DNA of 64,000 nucleotides from Bacillota bacterium (GCA_023404715.1 JAEYAR010000038.1:1-64000), one strand, 5' to 3'. Positions 1 through 8,590 are shown, numbered from the stretch's first letter. Numbers and translations: made by a program. Notes: generated by a model from the letters alone, not told the origin.

Positions 1-336
1 GCCGCGCACCGGCTGGTTGAGCAGGATCGCCAGCAAAAAAGCATAAGCGATCTTCATCGGCACGCTCAGCAGCACGTACTGCGCAGTCACGTCAAGCGCT
101 TTATAAAAATATGGGTCTGTGCCGGAGAACATATTGCGATAATTGCCAAGGCCGATGAACGACCACTTGCCGCTGATGTTGTAATCCGTAAAGCTATATC
201 CCAGGCTCGCGGCCATGGGGCCCAGCGTAAAGAGCAACATGCCCAGCACGGCCGGCGCTGCGAATAGCCAACCGAAGGCGTTTTCCATGGAGCGAAAGCG
301 GCTCCTGACCGGGGATGCCGTTCGTCTTTGCATCAT
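1..336 (-). CDS. Carbohydrate ABC transporter permease (MalF/LplB type), 3' part beyond window
   Basis: This is a membrane permease subunit of a family-1 sugar importer. Only the first 112 codons lie in the window. After a short basic N-terminus (MMQRRTASPVRSRF) comes a first membrane segment containing LFAAPAVLGMLLFTLGP, then the loop SFTDYNISGKWSFIGLGNYR, which matches the usual 'F.GLxNY' region of MalF-type permeases, then the next membrane helix. I chose ATG at 336 (a second ATG follows directly at 333). An AGAGAGG lies about 11 bases upstream. It follows the binding-protein gene at 415-1743 on the same strand, with a strong hairpin in the 78-base gap, and the kinase and response-regulator genes precede that. 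The second permease should lie to the left of the window. The substrate is not visible from sequence. Confidence 0.85.
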   Translation of the reverse strand, partial: MMQRRTASPVRSRFRSMENAFGWLFAAPAVLGMLLFTLGPMAASLGYSFTDYNISGKWSFIGLGNYRNMFSGTDPYFYKALDVTAQYVLLSVPMKIAYAFLLAILLNQPVRG

Positions 337-365
337 CGCGCTTCATACCTCTCTGTGTTTTCAAA

Positions 366-399
366 GCGGGCGGCACGCGCCGTCGCGCATGCCGCCCGC
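366..399 (-). other. Intercistronic hairpin between binding-protein and permease genes
   Basis: GCGGGCGGCA (366-375) and TGCCGCCCGC (390-399) form a perfect 10-bp stem, with an inner GCGC/GCGC stem in the loop. No T tract follows on the minus strand. It may stabilise the upstream binding-protein message or reduce permease expression, as the malE-malF intercistronic elements do in enteric bacteria. Hairpins of the same kind occur at the two other binding-protein/permease junctions in this window. Confidence 0.7.
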
Positions 400-414
400 A
401 GCGTCCCCTTCAGG

Positions 415-1743
415 TTAAAACGCCCAGCCGTCCACCAGCGGGGCGACCTTGTCCGCGATGGAATCCATCGCTTCCTGCGCGGTCATCTCGCCGTTCCAGA
501 CGTTGTCCAACGCGGGGCCGACGAGCGCGTCGATCTCCGCAAAGTTGTTCACGTTGTTTTCCGGCGCGGGCTCGGCGTGCTCGTAGGTCGAGCGAACCAC
601 CGCGTCTACAAAGCCCGTCGGACGGCCCGGCAGATCCTCGCTCGCCCATTGCGCGAGCTTGTCCTCCTCCGTCAGCCAGCTCTTCAGCTGCGGAATCCAC
701 AGACCCTGATGCAGCTCGAGCACGTTTTCGGGGTTGATGATCCAGTTGTGCAGCTTGAGCGCCGCCTCCAGGTTCTTTGTGCTCTTGAAGATGATCAGCG
801 AGCCGCCGTGGAAGAAGCTTTTGTACTCCTTGAGGATCGGCAGCACGCCCACGCCCCAGTTGAGGTCCTCGGTCTGCGCGAGGTCCGCATGCGTCCAGGA
901 GCCGTTAAGGGTCATCGCCACCCGGCGCGTCTGCAGGGCGACGGAGTTGGAGGGCAGCGTGGCCGCCTGCGTGGGCGAGGGATGCACGTGGTACACGTTG
1001 ATCAGATCCGCGACCTTCTGCAGCGCCTGCGTCGCCTCGGGGGCGTTCAGCGCGAACGCGGCGCCGTCCTCGCTCAGGTAGCTGCCACCGTTGGAAAGCA
1101 CGAAGGGATACCATCCGTTCCAGCCCAGGCCGATCTGGATGCCGTACTGGCGGATGTTTTCCGGGTCAAAGTCCGGGCTGAGCGCATTGTTGCCCTTGCG
1201 GTCGATCGTCAGCTTCTGCGCGATCTCGACGAACTCGTCCCATGTCCAGGCGTCCTCCGCCCGAGTCGGCGGCAGCTCGAGTCCCTGCTCTGTGAACATG
1301 TCCGCGTTGTACATCAGGCTGGGCGTGACGCTCGCCTGGAACGGGCCCGCGCTTTCAGTCGGCGACCAGTTCCACCAGCAGTAATCCGCCACGTCGTCCG
1401 CGGAGATGCTCGGGTCCATCGGCGCGATCTCGTAGTAATTGTAGATCAGGCCGTCTTTGCCCAGTTGGATCTTCCACGGGCCGCTGTAGCACACGTCCGG
1501 CGCTTCGTTTGCGGCGATCATGGCGTTCAGCTTGGTCGAAAAGTCGTCCGGTATGTGCAGCAGTTCCACGTCGATCGTGGGGTTCGCCTCCATGAATGAG
1601 GCGACGGCCTTTTCGATGCCTTCCTTCTCCGCGCCGCTGCCCCAATAGGCAAAGCGCAGCTTTATGGCATCGTCGGCGAGCGCTGCGCACATTGCGCTAC
1701 ACAGCAGGATCACGGTTAACAGGGCAGCTACGATTCTTTTCAT
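415..1743 (-). CDS. Extracellular solute-binding protein, family 1 (sugar ABC importer)
   Basis: This 442-residue protein captures the sugar outside the cell and delivers it to the permeases. A signal peptide covers about residues 1-23 (MKRIVAALLTVILLCSAMCA then ALADD). There is no clear lipobox, so an AxA-type cleavage is likely. The mature protein starts with IKLRFAYWGSGAEKEGIEKA and continues into FMEANPTIDVELLHIP, the classic beginning of family-1 binding proteins. I chose ATG at 1743 because GGGAGG lies 6 bases upstream; the reading frame also extends 5 codons upstream to a TTG inside the ribosome site. It is preceded by the kinase and response-regulator genes (1885-5267) on the same strand and has its own promoter at 1806-1834. 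Carbohydrate specificity is unknown. Confidence 0.92.
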   Translation of the reverse strand: MKRIVAALLTVILLCSAMCAALADDAIKLRFAYWGSGAEKEGIEKAVASFMEANPTIDVELLHIPDDFSTKLNAMIAANEAPDVCYSGPWKIQLGKDGLIYNYYEIAPMDPSISADDVADYCWWNWSPTESAGPFQASVTPSLMYNADMFTEQGLELPPTRAEDAWTWDEFVEIAQKLTIDRKGNNALSPDFDPENIRQYGIQIGLGWNGWYPFVLSNGGSYLSEDGAAFALNAPEATQALQKVADLINVYHVHPSPTQAATLPSNSVALQTRRVAMTLNGSWTHADLAQTEDLNWGVGVLPILKEYKSFFHGGSLIIFKSTKNLEAALKLHNWIINPENVLELHQGLWIPQLKSWLTEEDKLAQWASEDLPGRPTGFVDAVVRSTYEHAEPAPENNVNNFAEIDALVGPALDNVWNGEMTAQEAMDSIADKVAPLVDGWAF

Positions 1744-1775
1744 GTCCAATCCTCCCAATCGCTAAAAGGTTTGAT

Positions 1776-1822
1776 GTCTATTTCGGATGCATCCCGTTGA
1801 GGATGATTATATAGAAATAGAC
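1776..1822. promoter_or_regulatory. Inverted repeat spanning the -10 region of the binding-protein promoter
   Basis: GTCTATTTC (1776-1784) and GAAATAGAC (1814-1822) are a perfect 9-bp inverted repeat that encloses the -10 box. The palindrome GGATGCATCC (1785-1794) lies directly inside the left arm. This is a candidate operator, for instance for the YesN-type regulator encoded at 3696-5267. That assignment is inference from position only. Confidence 0.45.
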
Positions 1823-1834
1823 GGCCCTTCTCAA
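1806..1834 (-). promoter_or_regulatory. Sigma-A-type promoter for the binding-protein gene
   Basis: On the minus strand, TTGAGA (1834-1829), a 17-base spacer and TATAAT (1811-1806) precede the gene at 1743. This gives the binding protein a promoter separate from the upstream kinase and response-regulator genes. Confidence 0.65.
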
Positions 1835-1884
1835 GCCGCCTGTTCGTTGGATTCTGTTCCTTTGATCGCCATAAGCTTGTCTTT

Positions 1885-3699
1885 TTATTGTGCGCGCATG
1901 CGCGCCGTCACGCAGGTGCCCTCGCCCGGCTTGGAGGCGATGACGAGGCCGCAGCCCGCGCCGCAGACCAGTTCGATGCGCCTATGCACGTTGTAAAGTC
2001 CCACGCAGCCCGTGCGGCCGCTCAGGATGTCGTCGGCCCGCGTCGCGTCCATGCCGCATCCGTTGTCTTCCACCCGGCAGAGCACGAAGCCCGCCTCCTG
2101 CCATATGCGTATGCAGATGCGTCCGCCCTCCCTGCGATCGCCGAAGCCGTGCAGGATGCTGTTCTCCGCCAGCGGCTGCATAAACAGCTTGGGCAGGCGT
2201 AGGGGCTGGCAGCCTTCCTGTACATCCCACGTCACGGTATAAAGGCCCGCAAAGCGCGCGTCCATGAGCAGGAAGTAGCGCTCCATCCAGGCGATATCGT
2301 CACGAAGGATCGTGGCCTCCTCGTGGTTGTTGCTCGTATATTGAAGCATCCGCGAAAGCGCGACGATCAGCTTGCTGCTCGCCCTATCGCCTTCACGCAG
2401 GGCGACCCAGTTGATCACGTTAAGCGAATTGTAGATATAATGCGGGTTGAGCTGCGCCATCAGCGTCTGCAGCCGGGCTTCCTGCTCTCGCAGGGAGACG
2501 CTCACGTTTTCGTCGATCAGTTGCCGTAGCGTCGCGCTCATCTCGTTGAAGTTCAATACGAGACGGGTGAACTCATCCCGCCGGTCGTCTTCGATGCGCG
2601 CGGTAAAGCGTCCGGCCTTGACATCGTCCACCGCCCGGCTGACCTTATCGATGCGCGCGCCCATGAGCCTCGCCGCGCTGAGCGCCGCGAGCAGCGAGGT
2701 GAGCGCCTGTACGATCACCACTCCGATGAACATCGCGCGCATCTGCCCTTCCAGCGGCCCCGAGAGCGCGCTGACGGAGAAGGCAGCGAGGCTCGTCCAA
2801 CCGGACTGGCGCAGGCGGTCGAAGCAGACGATCACCGGCTCGCCCGCGGCGCCGAGCATCTGCAGCATGCCGCTGCCCTGTTCGTCGATTCTTCGCAGGC
2901 ACGCGTCGTCCAGCCGCACCTGCAGCGTGCCTCCGCTCAGCAGCGTCTCCCCTGCGGGCCCCAGCAGGCCGTACTGAGCGCTGCTGAGCCCTTCGATGCT
3001 CTTGCCGATCTGGCGTGCGATGAACGCGTCGGAAAACATCACGTGCAGCACGGGCCTTTCGCAGCCCTCAGGCAGGTGTTCGCCGATCCCCGCCTCGGAC
3101 ACGCGGCGCAGGTTCATCAGCCGCGCGCAGGATAGATAGTCCTTTTCGATCCGGTATGGGGCCATTTCCTGCTTGCCCAGCCAGACGATGCCGCCGCCCT
3201 GCGCCTCGATTCTGCGGTACGGATCGCTTTGCCAGAAGGCATCGTAGCGCGCGCTCTGCGCGTTCATGGCGTAGCATGCCTGCCGCGTAGCGATCTCCAC
3301 CTGCGCGATAATGTCGTTATTGCCGAAGTATTTGAGCAGGGTCTTGCGCACATTCCTGGCCGTCTCCGATTCGGTTCGGTCGTTGTCGTAATACCCAAGC
3401 GGCGCCGTCTGAAACCCGCTTGCCGCCCCGCCGGCGACGGAAAAAATCTCGAAGAGATCGTCGTCTATCAGGATGTTCATCGTCGTCTCGCGCACCAGGC
3501 GCAGCTGCTCGTCGAGCACCTCGTTGTTCACGCTGACCAGCCGATAAATGCTGTCCCTCGTGGCGCGAATCAGGCTGTCCCGGCTGCTTTGAAAGAAGAG
3601 AGTGACGAGCAGCAGCTGCGGCGTCAGGGAAAGGAGGATGATGCAGACGAACATACGCGCTTTGATGTTCAGCCTCTTCAGGGCTGTGCGCATGCTCAT
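1885..3699 (-). CDS. Sensor histidine kinase, YesM/LytS family
   Basis: This 604-residue membrane sensor kinase should phosphorylate the response regulator encoded just upstream. A membrane helix lies near residues 16-36 (FVCIILLSLTPQLLLVTLFF), then a large extracellular sensing region, a second helix near 320-345, a HAMP linker, and the His_kinase domain with the phosphoacceptor motif QLNPHYIYNSLNVINW. The HATPase domain follows, with PKLFMQPLAENSILHGF (N box) and VEDNGCGMD (G1 box). The start ATG overlaps the response regulator's stop as ATGA, so the two are translationally coupled. The binding protein and permease downstream suggest that the pair senses the transported sugar or a related oligosaccharide and controls that importer. 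Confidence 0.93.
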   Translation of the reverse strand: MSMRTALKRLNIKARMFVCIILLSLTPQLLLVTLFFQSSRDSLIRATRDSIYRLVSVNNEVLDEQLRLVRETTMNILIDDDLFEIFSVAGGAASGFQTAPLGYYDNDRTESETARNVRKTLLKYFGNNDIIAQVEIATRQACYAMNAQSARYDAFWQSDPYRRIEAQGGGIVWLGKQEMAPYRIEKDYLSCARLMNLRRVSEAGIGEHLPEGCERPVLHVMFSDAFIARQIGKSIEGLSSAQYGLLGPAGETLLSGGTLQVRLDDACLRRIDEQGSGMLQMLGAAGEPVIVCFDRLRQSGWTSLAAFSVSALSGPLEGQMRAMFIGVVIVQALTSLLAALSAARLMGARIDKVSRAVDDVKAGRFTARIEDDRRDEFTRLVLNFNEMSATLRQLIDENVSVSLREQEARLQTLMAQLNPHYIYNSLNVINWVALREGDRASSKLIVALSRMLQYTSNNHEEATILRDDIAWMERYFLLMDARFAGLYTVTWDVQEGCQPLRLPKLFMQPLAENSILHGFGDRREGGRICIRIWQEAGFVLCRVEDNGCGMDATRADDILSGRTGCVGLYNVHRRIELVCGAGCGLVIASKPGEGTCVTARMRAQ

Positions 3700-5267
3700 T
3701 CCCGCCCCCCGCGCTTGCGGTACTGATCCGGCGAAAGACCGTAGCGCCGTTTAAACGCCTTGGTGAAATAAGCGGCGTTGGGGTAGCCGACGCGCGCGCC
3801 GATCGTAGCGGCGTACAGGTCGGTTTCCCGCAGCAGCCCGGCGGCCTCCCGCATGCGCAGCTCGCACAGATAGTTTGAAAATGATGCGCCTGCGGCCTGC
3901 TTGAACTGAAGGGAGAAATACGAGGGGTTGTAATGGAAACGTTGCGCTACGGATGCGAGCGTCAGCTCCTCGCAAAAATGCGCCTGTACGTAGCGCACGG
4001 CTTCATTCATCGCGCCGGGCTGCGCGGAATCGATAGAGAACGCATCGCACAGCGCGTCGAGGATCCCGCGAAGGCCCTCTAGCATTTGAACAAAGCTCCG
4101 GCTTTCGAGCACCGCGGTATCCAGCCTCTCCATCAAGCGCCCGCGGACATCGGCGCCCAGCCGCATGTCCGCGCTGCCGGCGATGAACACGAACGCGTAC
4201 GTCACGATCTCTTTGACCTTGCTCGGATAGACGCTCTCGTTTTGCGAAAGGGCGCGCAGCGGCGCCTCGAAGAGGGCGTACGCCCCCCGCGCGTCCGCCC
4301 GCTTGATGGACTGAGCGATTTCTCCCAGCGGCAGTTCCAAGCCTGCAACCTGATACGGATCGAACGGCACGTCCAGCCGGGCAAAGGCGATGCGGCGCTC
4401 CGGCGCAAAAAAATGCCGTAGGCAAGCGCCTCGGGCGCGATGATACAGAGCGCTGAGGCGGTCAAAGAACGCGTCCGCAAGGCAGCAAACGCCGGCGATC
4501 AGGCGTTGATCGCTTAGCGCCTCGACCTCCCGGCATACCGCGCCCACGATCTCCTCTGCCGCCCGGACTTGTACGCCGTCGCAGGCCAAGATACCCGCCA
4601 GGGCCGTATCATCCGTGATGGGGCGAAAGATGACGGCGGAGCCGTGCGGTTTTAAGCGCTCGCGCAGAAGGTAGCGGACGTCCGCGCACGTCTCTTCGTC
4701 CCGCCAGCCGCACTCCGGCATGAGATAGAGCAGGATGCCCGACGATTTGCGCCCGAATACCTGTCGAATGCCCGCCGCCTCCTGAGCGGGCAGCTCGCCC
4801 ATCACAAAGCGGTGCATCTGCTGCTCGACATAGTTGCTCTGTAGGTTGAGCAGGCTGTCTTGTATTTTCGCCTGCTCCTGCCTCATCGTCCGCGCTTCGC
4901 GCAACCGCCCTTCCATCCTGTCCAGACAGTCCCGCAGCTCTTCGACGTCTACGGGCTTGAGCAGGTAGTCGTCCGCGCCGAGCGCTATGCCCTGTTTGGC
5001 GTACTCAAACGTGCCGTAAGCGCTCAGGATCGTAAAGCGCGCATGCGGTTGCTTGCGCCTAGCGAGCGACAGGAATGCCAAACCGTCCATCCCCGGCATA
5101 CGGATATCCGTAATCACCAGGTCTAGCGCCATGACGTCCATCATTTGCAGCGCGCGCTGGGCATTCTCCGCCTCGAACACGAGATAGTCGGGCTTGAGCA
5201 GGCAAAGCAGGCCGAGCAGGCCCGCGCGGTGCCCCGCCTCGTCGTCCACGATCAAAAGCCGGTACAT
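3696..5267 (-). CDS. Response regulator, YesN type (REC + AraC-family DNA-binding domain)
   Basis: This is a 523-residue transcription regulator. The N-terminal receiver domain begins YRLLIVDDEAGHRAGLLGLL. It has the acceptor Asp in DLVITDIRMPGMDG (near residue 54) and the conserved Lys in YLLKPVD. A long middle region (about 140-400) is typical of YesN-like regulators. The C-terminus carries the two helix-turn-helix motifs of the AraC family (LTLASVAQRFHYNPSYFS and IGARVGYPNAAYFTKAFKR, ending GLSPDQYRK). The ribosome site is weak (AAGGA about 12 bases upstream of ATG 5267). It is the first gene of the response regulator/kinase pair and is likely to activate the binding-protein promoter at 1806-1834. 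Confidence 0.93.
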   Translation of the reverse strand: MYRLLIVDDEAGHRAGLLGLLCLLKPDYLVFEAENAQRALQMMDVMALDLVITDIRMPGMDGLAFLSLARRKQPHARFTILSAYGTFEYAKQGIALGADDYLLKPVDVEELRDCLDRMEGRLREARTMRQEQAKIQDSLLNLQSNYVEQQMHRFVMGELPAQEAAGIRQVFGRKSSGILLYLMPECGWRDEETCADVRYLLRERLKPHGSAVIFRPITDDTALAGILACDGVQVRAAEEIVGAVCREVEALSDQRLIAGVCCLADAFFDRLSALYHRARGACLRHFFAPERRIAFARLDVPFDPYQVAGLELPLGEIAQSIKRADARGAYALFEAPLRALSQNESVYPSKVKEIVTYAFVFIAGSADMRLGADVRGRLMERLDTAVLESRSFVQMLEGLRGILDALCDAFSIDSAQPGAMNEAVRYVQAHFCEELTLASVAQRFHYNPSYFSLQFKQAAGASFSNYLCELRMREAAGLLRETDLYAATIGARVGYPNAAYFTKAFKRRYGLSPDQYRKRGGRE

Positions 5268-5329
5268 GCGGTCTCACGTTCCTTTTTCTCGATTCGTATA
5301 TGTTTTGAGCCGCGTCCAAAAAGAGACAA

Positions 5330-5369
5330 GCGGAATTAGGGAGAAGCGTTTTGCTCCTTCTAATTCCGC
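5330..5369 (-). terminator. Probable terminator after the second import operon
   Basis: GCGGAATTAG (5330-5339) and CTAATTCCGC (5360-5369) are perfect 10-base complements, extended inward by GGAG/CTCC. On the minus strand the stem is followed by TTGTCTCTTTTT. It lies between the GH51 remnant and the response-regulator gene, so it would end the 8590-5410 operon. Confidence 0.6.
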
Positions 5370-5409
5370 AATCAGCATTGACATAAAACATATAATTTAT
5401 TTGTCCGTT

Positions 5410-5580
5410 TTATACATTGTAGCAAAGCCTTCGGCGCGCGTCAAGGACTGCCCAAGCGCAAAAGACTTCGAAGATGCCGCCGTAGACGCAGCGGCCGAAG
5501 TGCTCGATGAACTGACCGAACAAGAGAGGGCTCGCCGTATGCAAGCGCTTTTTCTCGTCGATGCGAAGCAAAACCTTCAT
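5410..5580 (-). pseudogene. 5' remnant of a GH51 alpha-L-arabinofuranosidase gene
   Basis: The frame starts at ATG 5580, six bases after the permease stop, with AAAGGGTGA as ribosome site. It encodes MKVLLRIDEKKRLHTASPLL followed by FGQFIEHFGRCVYGGIFE, which is the well-known N-terminus of GH51 arabinofuranosidases (consensus 'lyGxFiEHlGRaVYGGIye'). After residue 38 (base 5467) the similarity stops abruptly. Eighteen unrelated codons follow before a stop at 5410. Full-length GH51 enzymes are about 500 residues, so more than 90 percent of the gene is missing. The most likely cause is a deletion fusing codon 38 to downstream sequence; an assembly collapse is possible. It implies that the operon once served arabinan or arabinoxylan oligosaccharide use. 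Confidence 0.75.
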
Positions 5581-5585
5581 ATGCG

Positions 5586-6416
5586 TCACCCTTTCACGGC
5601 GCCCGCCGTCAGCCCCTTGATGATGTGCTTTTGCATGAAGCAGTAGAAGACGAAAATAGGGAAAATCGTGATGACCGAAAGCGTCATGAACATCGGCCAG
5701 TTGGTGTTGAACTGCCCCTTGGCGCGGAAGACCTCCAGCACCAGCGTGGTATTGGCGCGCGAGTTGAGGAAGATGTTCGGCGCGATGAAGTCGTTCCAGA
5801 TCCACATGGTGTTGAAGATGATCGACGTCGTCGTGATCGGCTTCATCAGCGGAAAAACGATCACAAAGAAGATCCGCCCGACGCTCGCGCCGTCCACCAC
5901 CGCGGCCTCGCTGAGCTCCCGGGGAATTGATCGCATGTAGCCCACCGCGAGGAACACCGTCAGCGCCGAGCCGTTGGCGTAAAACAGGACCATGCCCGCC
6001 AGGCTGTCGATCAGGCGCAGGCCCTGCATGACCTCGAAGAGCGAGAGCAATATCGCCTGAAACGGCACGAGGAACCCGACCATCAGGTATACCATGACGC
6101 CGCTGTTGAACCTGTTTTCATTGAAGGCGATCGGGTAGGCCGCCATTTCGCCGATGACGACGATGAGCAGCACGGCGCAGGCCGTCAGGAAGAACGTATT
6201 GCGAAAGGCCGCGAGGATCGGCGTCTTCTCAAACACGTCCGCGTAGTTGCCCAGAAACAGGCCGGTCGGGAAGGCCGTGGGGTTAAAGGAGACCTCCCGC
6301 AGCGTCTTGAACGTACTGATCACCAGGAAGTAAAAGGGGTATAAGAAAAGCGCGCACACCGGCAGGAGGAAGAGATCGGATCGGGTAAAATTGCGTCTGA
6401 GAAAGCCCTTCATCAC
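5586..6416 (-). CDS. Carbohydrate ABC transporter permease (MalG type)
   Basis: This 276-residue protein is the second permease of the 8590-5410 importer. It has six predicted membrane helices. The first is DLFLLPVCALFLYPFYFLVI, followed by the family hallmark 'STFKTLREV...NYADVF'. The EAA loop that docks the ATPase reads ELSEAAVVDGASVGRIFFVI, which matches the MalG consensus. The start overlaps the end of the upstream permease by 4 bases (ATGA type). Its stop lies six bases before the GH51 remnant start. No ATPase gene is present, as is usual for this family, which shares an MsmX-type ATPase encoded elsewhere. Confidence 0.93.
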   Translation of the reverse strand: MMKGFLRRNFTRSDLFLLPVCALFLYPFYFLVISTFKTLREVSFNPTAFPTGLFLGNYADVFEKTPILAAFRNTFFLTACAVLLIVVIGEMAAYPIAFNENRFNSGVMVYLMVGFLVPFQAILLSLFEVMQGLRLIDSLAGMVLFYANGSALTVFLAVGYMRSIPRELSEAAVVDGASVGRIFFVIVFPLMKPITTTSIIFNTMWIWNDFIAPNIFLNSRANTTLVLEVFRAKGQFNTNWPMFMTLSVITIFPIFVFYCFMQKHIIKGLTAGAVKG

Positions 6417-7297
6417 GCCTGCACCTCCCGCTTGCGCATGGTCGTGAACTGGATGACCGCGATGAGCATCACCAAGAGGATGAAGATCGTCGCCAGCGCC
6501 GTGGATACGCCGTATTGGCGCTCGGAGATGCCGCGCTGGATGATGATCTGCGTCACGGTGTAGTTGGAGTAACCCGGACCGCCCTTGGTCAGCGCGTAGG
6601 GCAGATCGTATACCTTTAGGCCGTTGGTCAGCAGCAGCAGGGTGTTGACCGTGAGCGCCGGGGCCAGCAGCGGTATCGTAATGTAGCGGAACTGTTCAAA
6701 CCGGCTCGCCCCGTCGATCGCCGCCGCCTCGTAATAGGTGGGCGAAATGGCCTGCAGGTAGGCGATGTTCACCACCGTGTGCCAGCCCGCGTTCGTCCAT
6801 ACGGCGACCGCGATGATCGAAAATTTCGCCGTCCACGCATTGGCCGTCCAGCCGACCGGGCCCAGGCCGAAGTTCTTGAGGATGGCGTTGAGCGCGCCCG
6901 TGCCGAGCGGGGAGAGGATATAGCTCCAGATATAGCCGATGAGCAGCGCGCTCACGACCGAGGGGAAGAAGAAGACCGCGCGCTCGAACGTCTTGACCCG
7001 CTGCTGCTTATCCAGCAGCACCGCGAGCGGTATGGAGATCAAATTGATGAGCAGGACGGTAAAAAACGTGTAGAAGAGCGTATTGAACAGCGCCTGCTTC
7101 ATCACATCGTCCTGAAAAACCGCGAAGTAGTTTTTCAGTCCTACGAAGTTGTACGTATGCAGCACGCCGTCAAAGTCCGTAAAGCTGTAAAGCAGCGTCT
7201 TGATCAGCGGATAGATGGTGAACGTCGTAAAAGCGAGCAAGGCCGGCAGCAGGAAGATCTCGTATTGCAGCTGGCGGATAAACCGTCTTTTGTTCAT
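6413..7297 (-). CDS. Carbohydrate ABC transporter permease (MalF type)
   Basis: This 294-residue protein is the first permease of the importer. It begins MNKRRFIRQLQYEIFLLPAL, then a helix, then 'TDFDGVLHTYNFVGLKNYFAVF', which matches the conserved MalF N-terminal region. The EAA loop is YYEAAAIDGASRFEQFRYIT. The chosen ATG at 7297 has AGGAGGG 8 bases upstream; the open frame extends 21 codons further but without a ribosome site. It lies 69 bases after the binding-protein gene, with a hairpin in between, and overlaps the second permease by 4 bases. Confidence 0.92.
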   Translation of the reverse strand: MNKRRFIRQLQYEIFLLPALLAFTTFTIYPLIKTLLYSFTDFDGVLHTYNFVGLKNYFAVFQDDVMKQALFNTLFYTFFTVLLINLISIPLAVLLDKQQRVKTFERAVFFFPSVVSALLIGYIWSYILSPLGTGALNAILKNFGLGPVGWTANAWTAKFSIIAVAVWTNAGWHTVVNIAYLQAISPTYYEAAAIDGASRFEQFRYITIPLLAPALTVNTLLLLTNGLKVYDLPYALTKGGPGYSNYTVTQIIIQRGISERQYGVSTALATIFILLVMLIAVIQFTTMRKREVQA

Positions 7298-7335
7298 CGC
7301 GTACTCCCTCCTGAAAGGGTTATAGGATCGGAATT

Positions 7336-7356
7336 GGGGGACGGTATCCGTCCCCC
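7336..7356 (-). other. Intercistronic hairpin between binding-protein and permease genes
   Basis: GGGGGACGG (7336-7344) and CCGTCCCCC (7348-7356) form a perfect 9-bp stem with a 3-base loop. It sits just after the binding-protein stop and before the permease ribosome site, and has no T tract. Its likely role is message stability or partial attenuation, giving more binding protein than permease. Confidence 0.7.
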
Positions 7357-7366
7357 TCATATCTCG

Positions 7367-8590
7367 TCAGTTCGCGCTCACCTCGGCCAGCTTGGCGTCC
7401 AGGCGTTGCGCCGCCTCGGCGGGCGTGCACGCGCCGACCAATACATCCTGCAGGGCGGCGATAAACGTCAGCCGCAGGGACTCCGTATGCGTAAGCCACT
7501 GGCTCATCGGGATGTGGAACGCGCCTGCCTGAACCGCAGCCACCCCGTCCGCCACCTCCTCGCGGATCTCGGGCTCGTAGCCCTTGGCGACGGTGAAGCC
7601 GCCGTAGGTGCTGTACTGCGCGGCCAGACCCTCGGGCGAGACGCAAAACTCGACGAAGGCCTTCGCGATCTCGGGGTTCCTCGCGTTCGCGTTGATGCAG
7701 GGGCCGACGTTGATGCAGCCGCAGTAATAGACGTGCTTCGTGCCTGGAATGCCCATCACCTCATAATGCAGCTCCGGGTTGATCTGATCGATCGTCGCGC
7801 AGTTCCAAGAGCCGGACATGATCATCGCGACCTGCTCGGTGGCGAACTGCACGACGACGTCGTCGCTGGAGACGCCGACCATGTTGGCGTCCAGATAGCC
7901 CAGATCGACCAGCTGGCGGAACATCTCAAAGGGCTTCGTCCAGCCGTCGGCGAACATCGCCTTGCCATCGTACACGTCCTGCGTGAAGGTCGGGTTCTCG
8001 GCCACGGTCTCCGCGCCGAACAGCGGGGCCACGAAGTTCACCGCCGCATCCTGGCAGTTATCCATCAGCGGCACGTAGCCGTTGTCCTTGAGCGTCTGGC
8101 ACACGGCGAGGAACTCGTCCCAGGTCTGGGGCTCCGCTGCGATGCCGCACTTTTCAAAGATGTCCTTGTTGTAGAATAGGCCGCCTACCCAGCAATCGAC
8201 CGCCGCGCAGTTCGGGTACATCTCCTTTACCGCGTCGGGGATGGTGCCGTCCTGCATGTAGGGCTCGCCGGAGAGATCCATCGTGTAGCCGCCCTTGGTC
8301 AAGGCCTCGCGGTTCTCCAGCGCCATGTAGAATACGTCGGGCGCCGAACCCGTGTACAGCAGCGTGCTCAGCTTTTCGACGTAGTCGGCGACCGGCGGGG
8401 CGTAGGTATAATCCACGGTGACGTTCGGATACTTCGCCTTGAAAGCGGAGATCACCGGCTCGCTCTTGGACTCGTCGTACCAAGAGAGAATGGAGAGGGT
8501 GCCGGACAGGCTCTCGTCCGCCTGGGCGAAGGCGGCGCACATGCCCGTCAGCAGGACGAACGACAAAACGAGGGAAAGTACCTTTTTCAT
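7367..8590 (-). CDS. Extracellular solute-binding protein, family 1 (sugar ABC importer)
   Basis: This 407-residue binding protein has a signal peptide MKKVLSLVLSFVLLTGMCAA with an AxA-like site (AAFAQADE) and no lipobox. The mature part reads SGTLSILSWYDESKSEPVIS, then 'FKAKYPNVTVDYTY', the family-1 fold start. Later 'KDIFEKCGIAAEPQTWDEFL' matches the usual 'lfeeaGi..P.TwdEfl' motif. AGGAGG lies 8 bases before ATG 8590. It heads a leftward operon of two permeases and the GH51 remnant, and is divergent from the kinase/response-regulator pair at 8771-12003, which probably controls it. The remnant suggests arabinose-containing oligosaccharides as substrate; this is inference. Confidence 0.93.
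   Translation of the reverse strand: MKKVLSLVLSFVLLTGMCAAFAQADESLSGTLSILSWYDESKSEPVISAFKAKYPNVTVDYTYAPPVADYVEKLSTLLYTGSAPDVFYMALENREALTKGGYTMDLSGEPYMQDGTIPDAVKEMYPNCAAVDCWVGGLFYNKDIFEKCGIAAEPQTWDEFLAVCQTLKDNGYVPLMDNCQDAAVNFVAPLFGAETVAENPTFTQDVYDGKAMFADGWTKPFEMFRQLVDLGYLDANMVGVSSDDVVVQFATEQVAMIMSGSWNCATIDQINPELHYEVMGIPGTKHVYYCGCINVGPCINANARNPEIAKAFVEFCVSPEGLAAQYSTYGGFTVAKGYEPEIREEVADGVAAVQAGAFHIPMSQWLTHTESLRLTFIAALQDVLVGACTPAEAAQRLDAKLAEVSAN

Noticed and set aside
328..1599. Plus-strand frame of 423 codons opposite the first binding protein
   Set aside because: It is an antisense shadow with Arg/Val/His-rich composition. The minus strand encodes an unambiguous binding protein with signal peptide.
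5378..5396. TTGACA followed by TATAAT in the gap after the GH51 remnant, plus strand
   Set aside because: The spacer is only 7 bases and no plus-strand gene follows.
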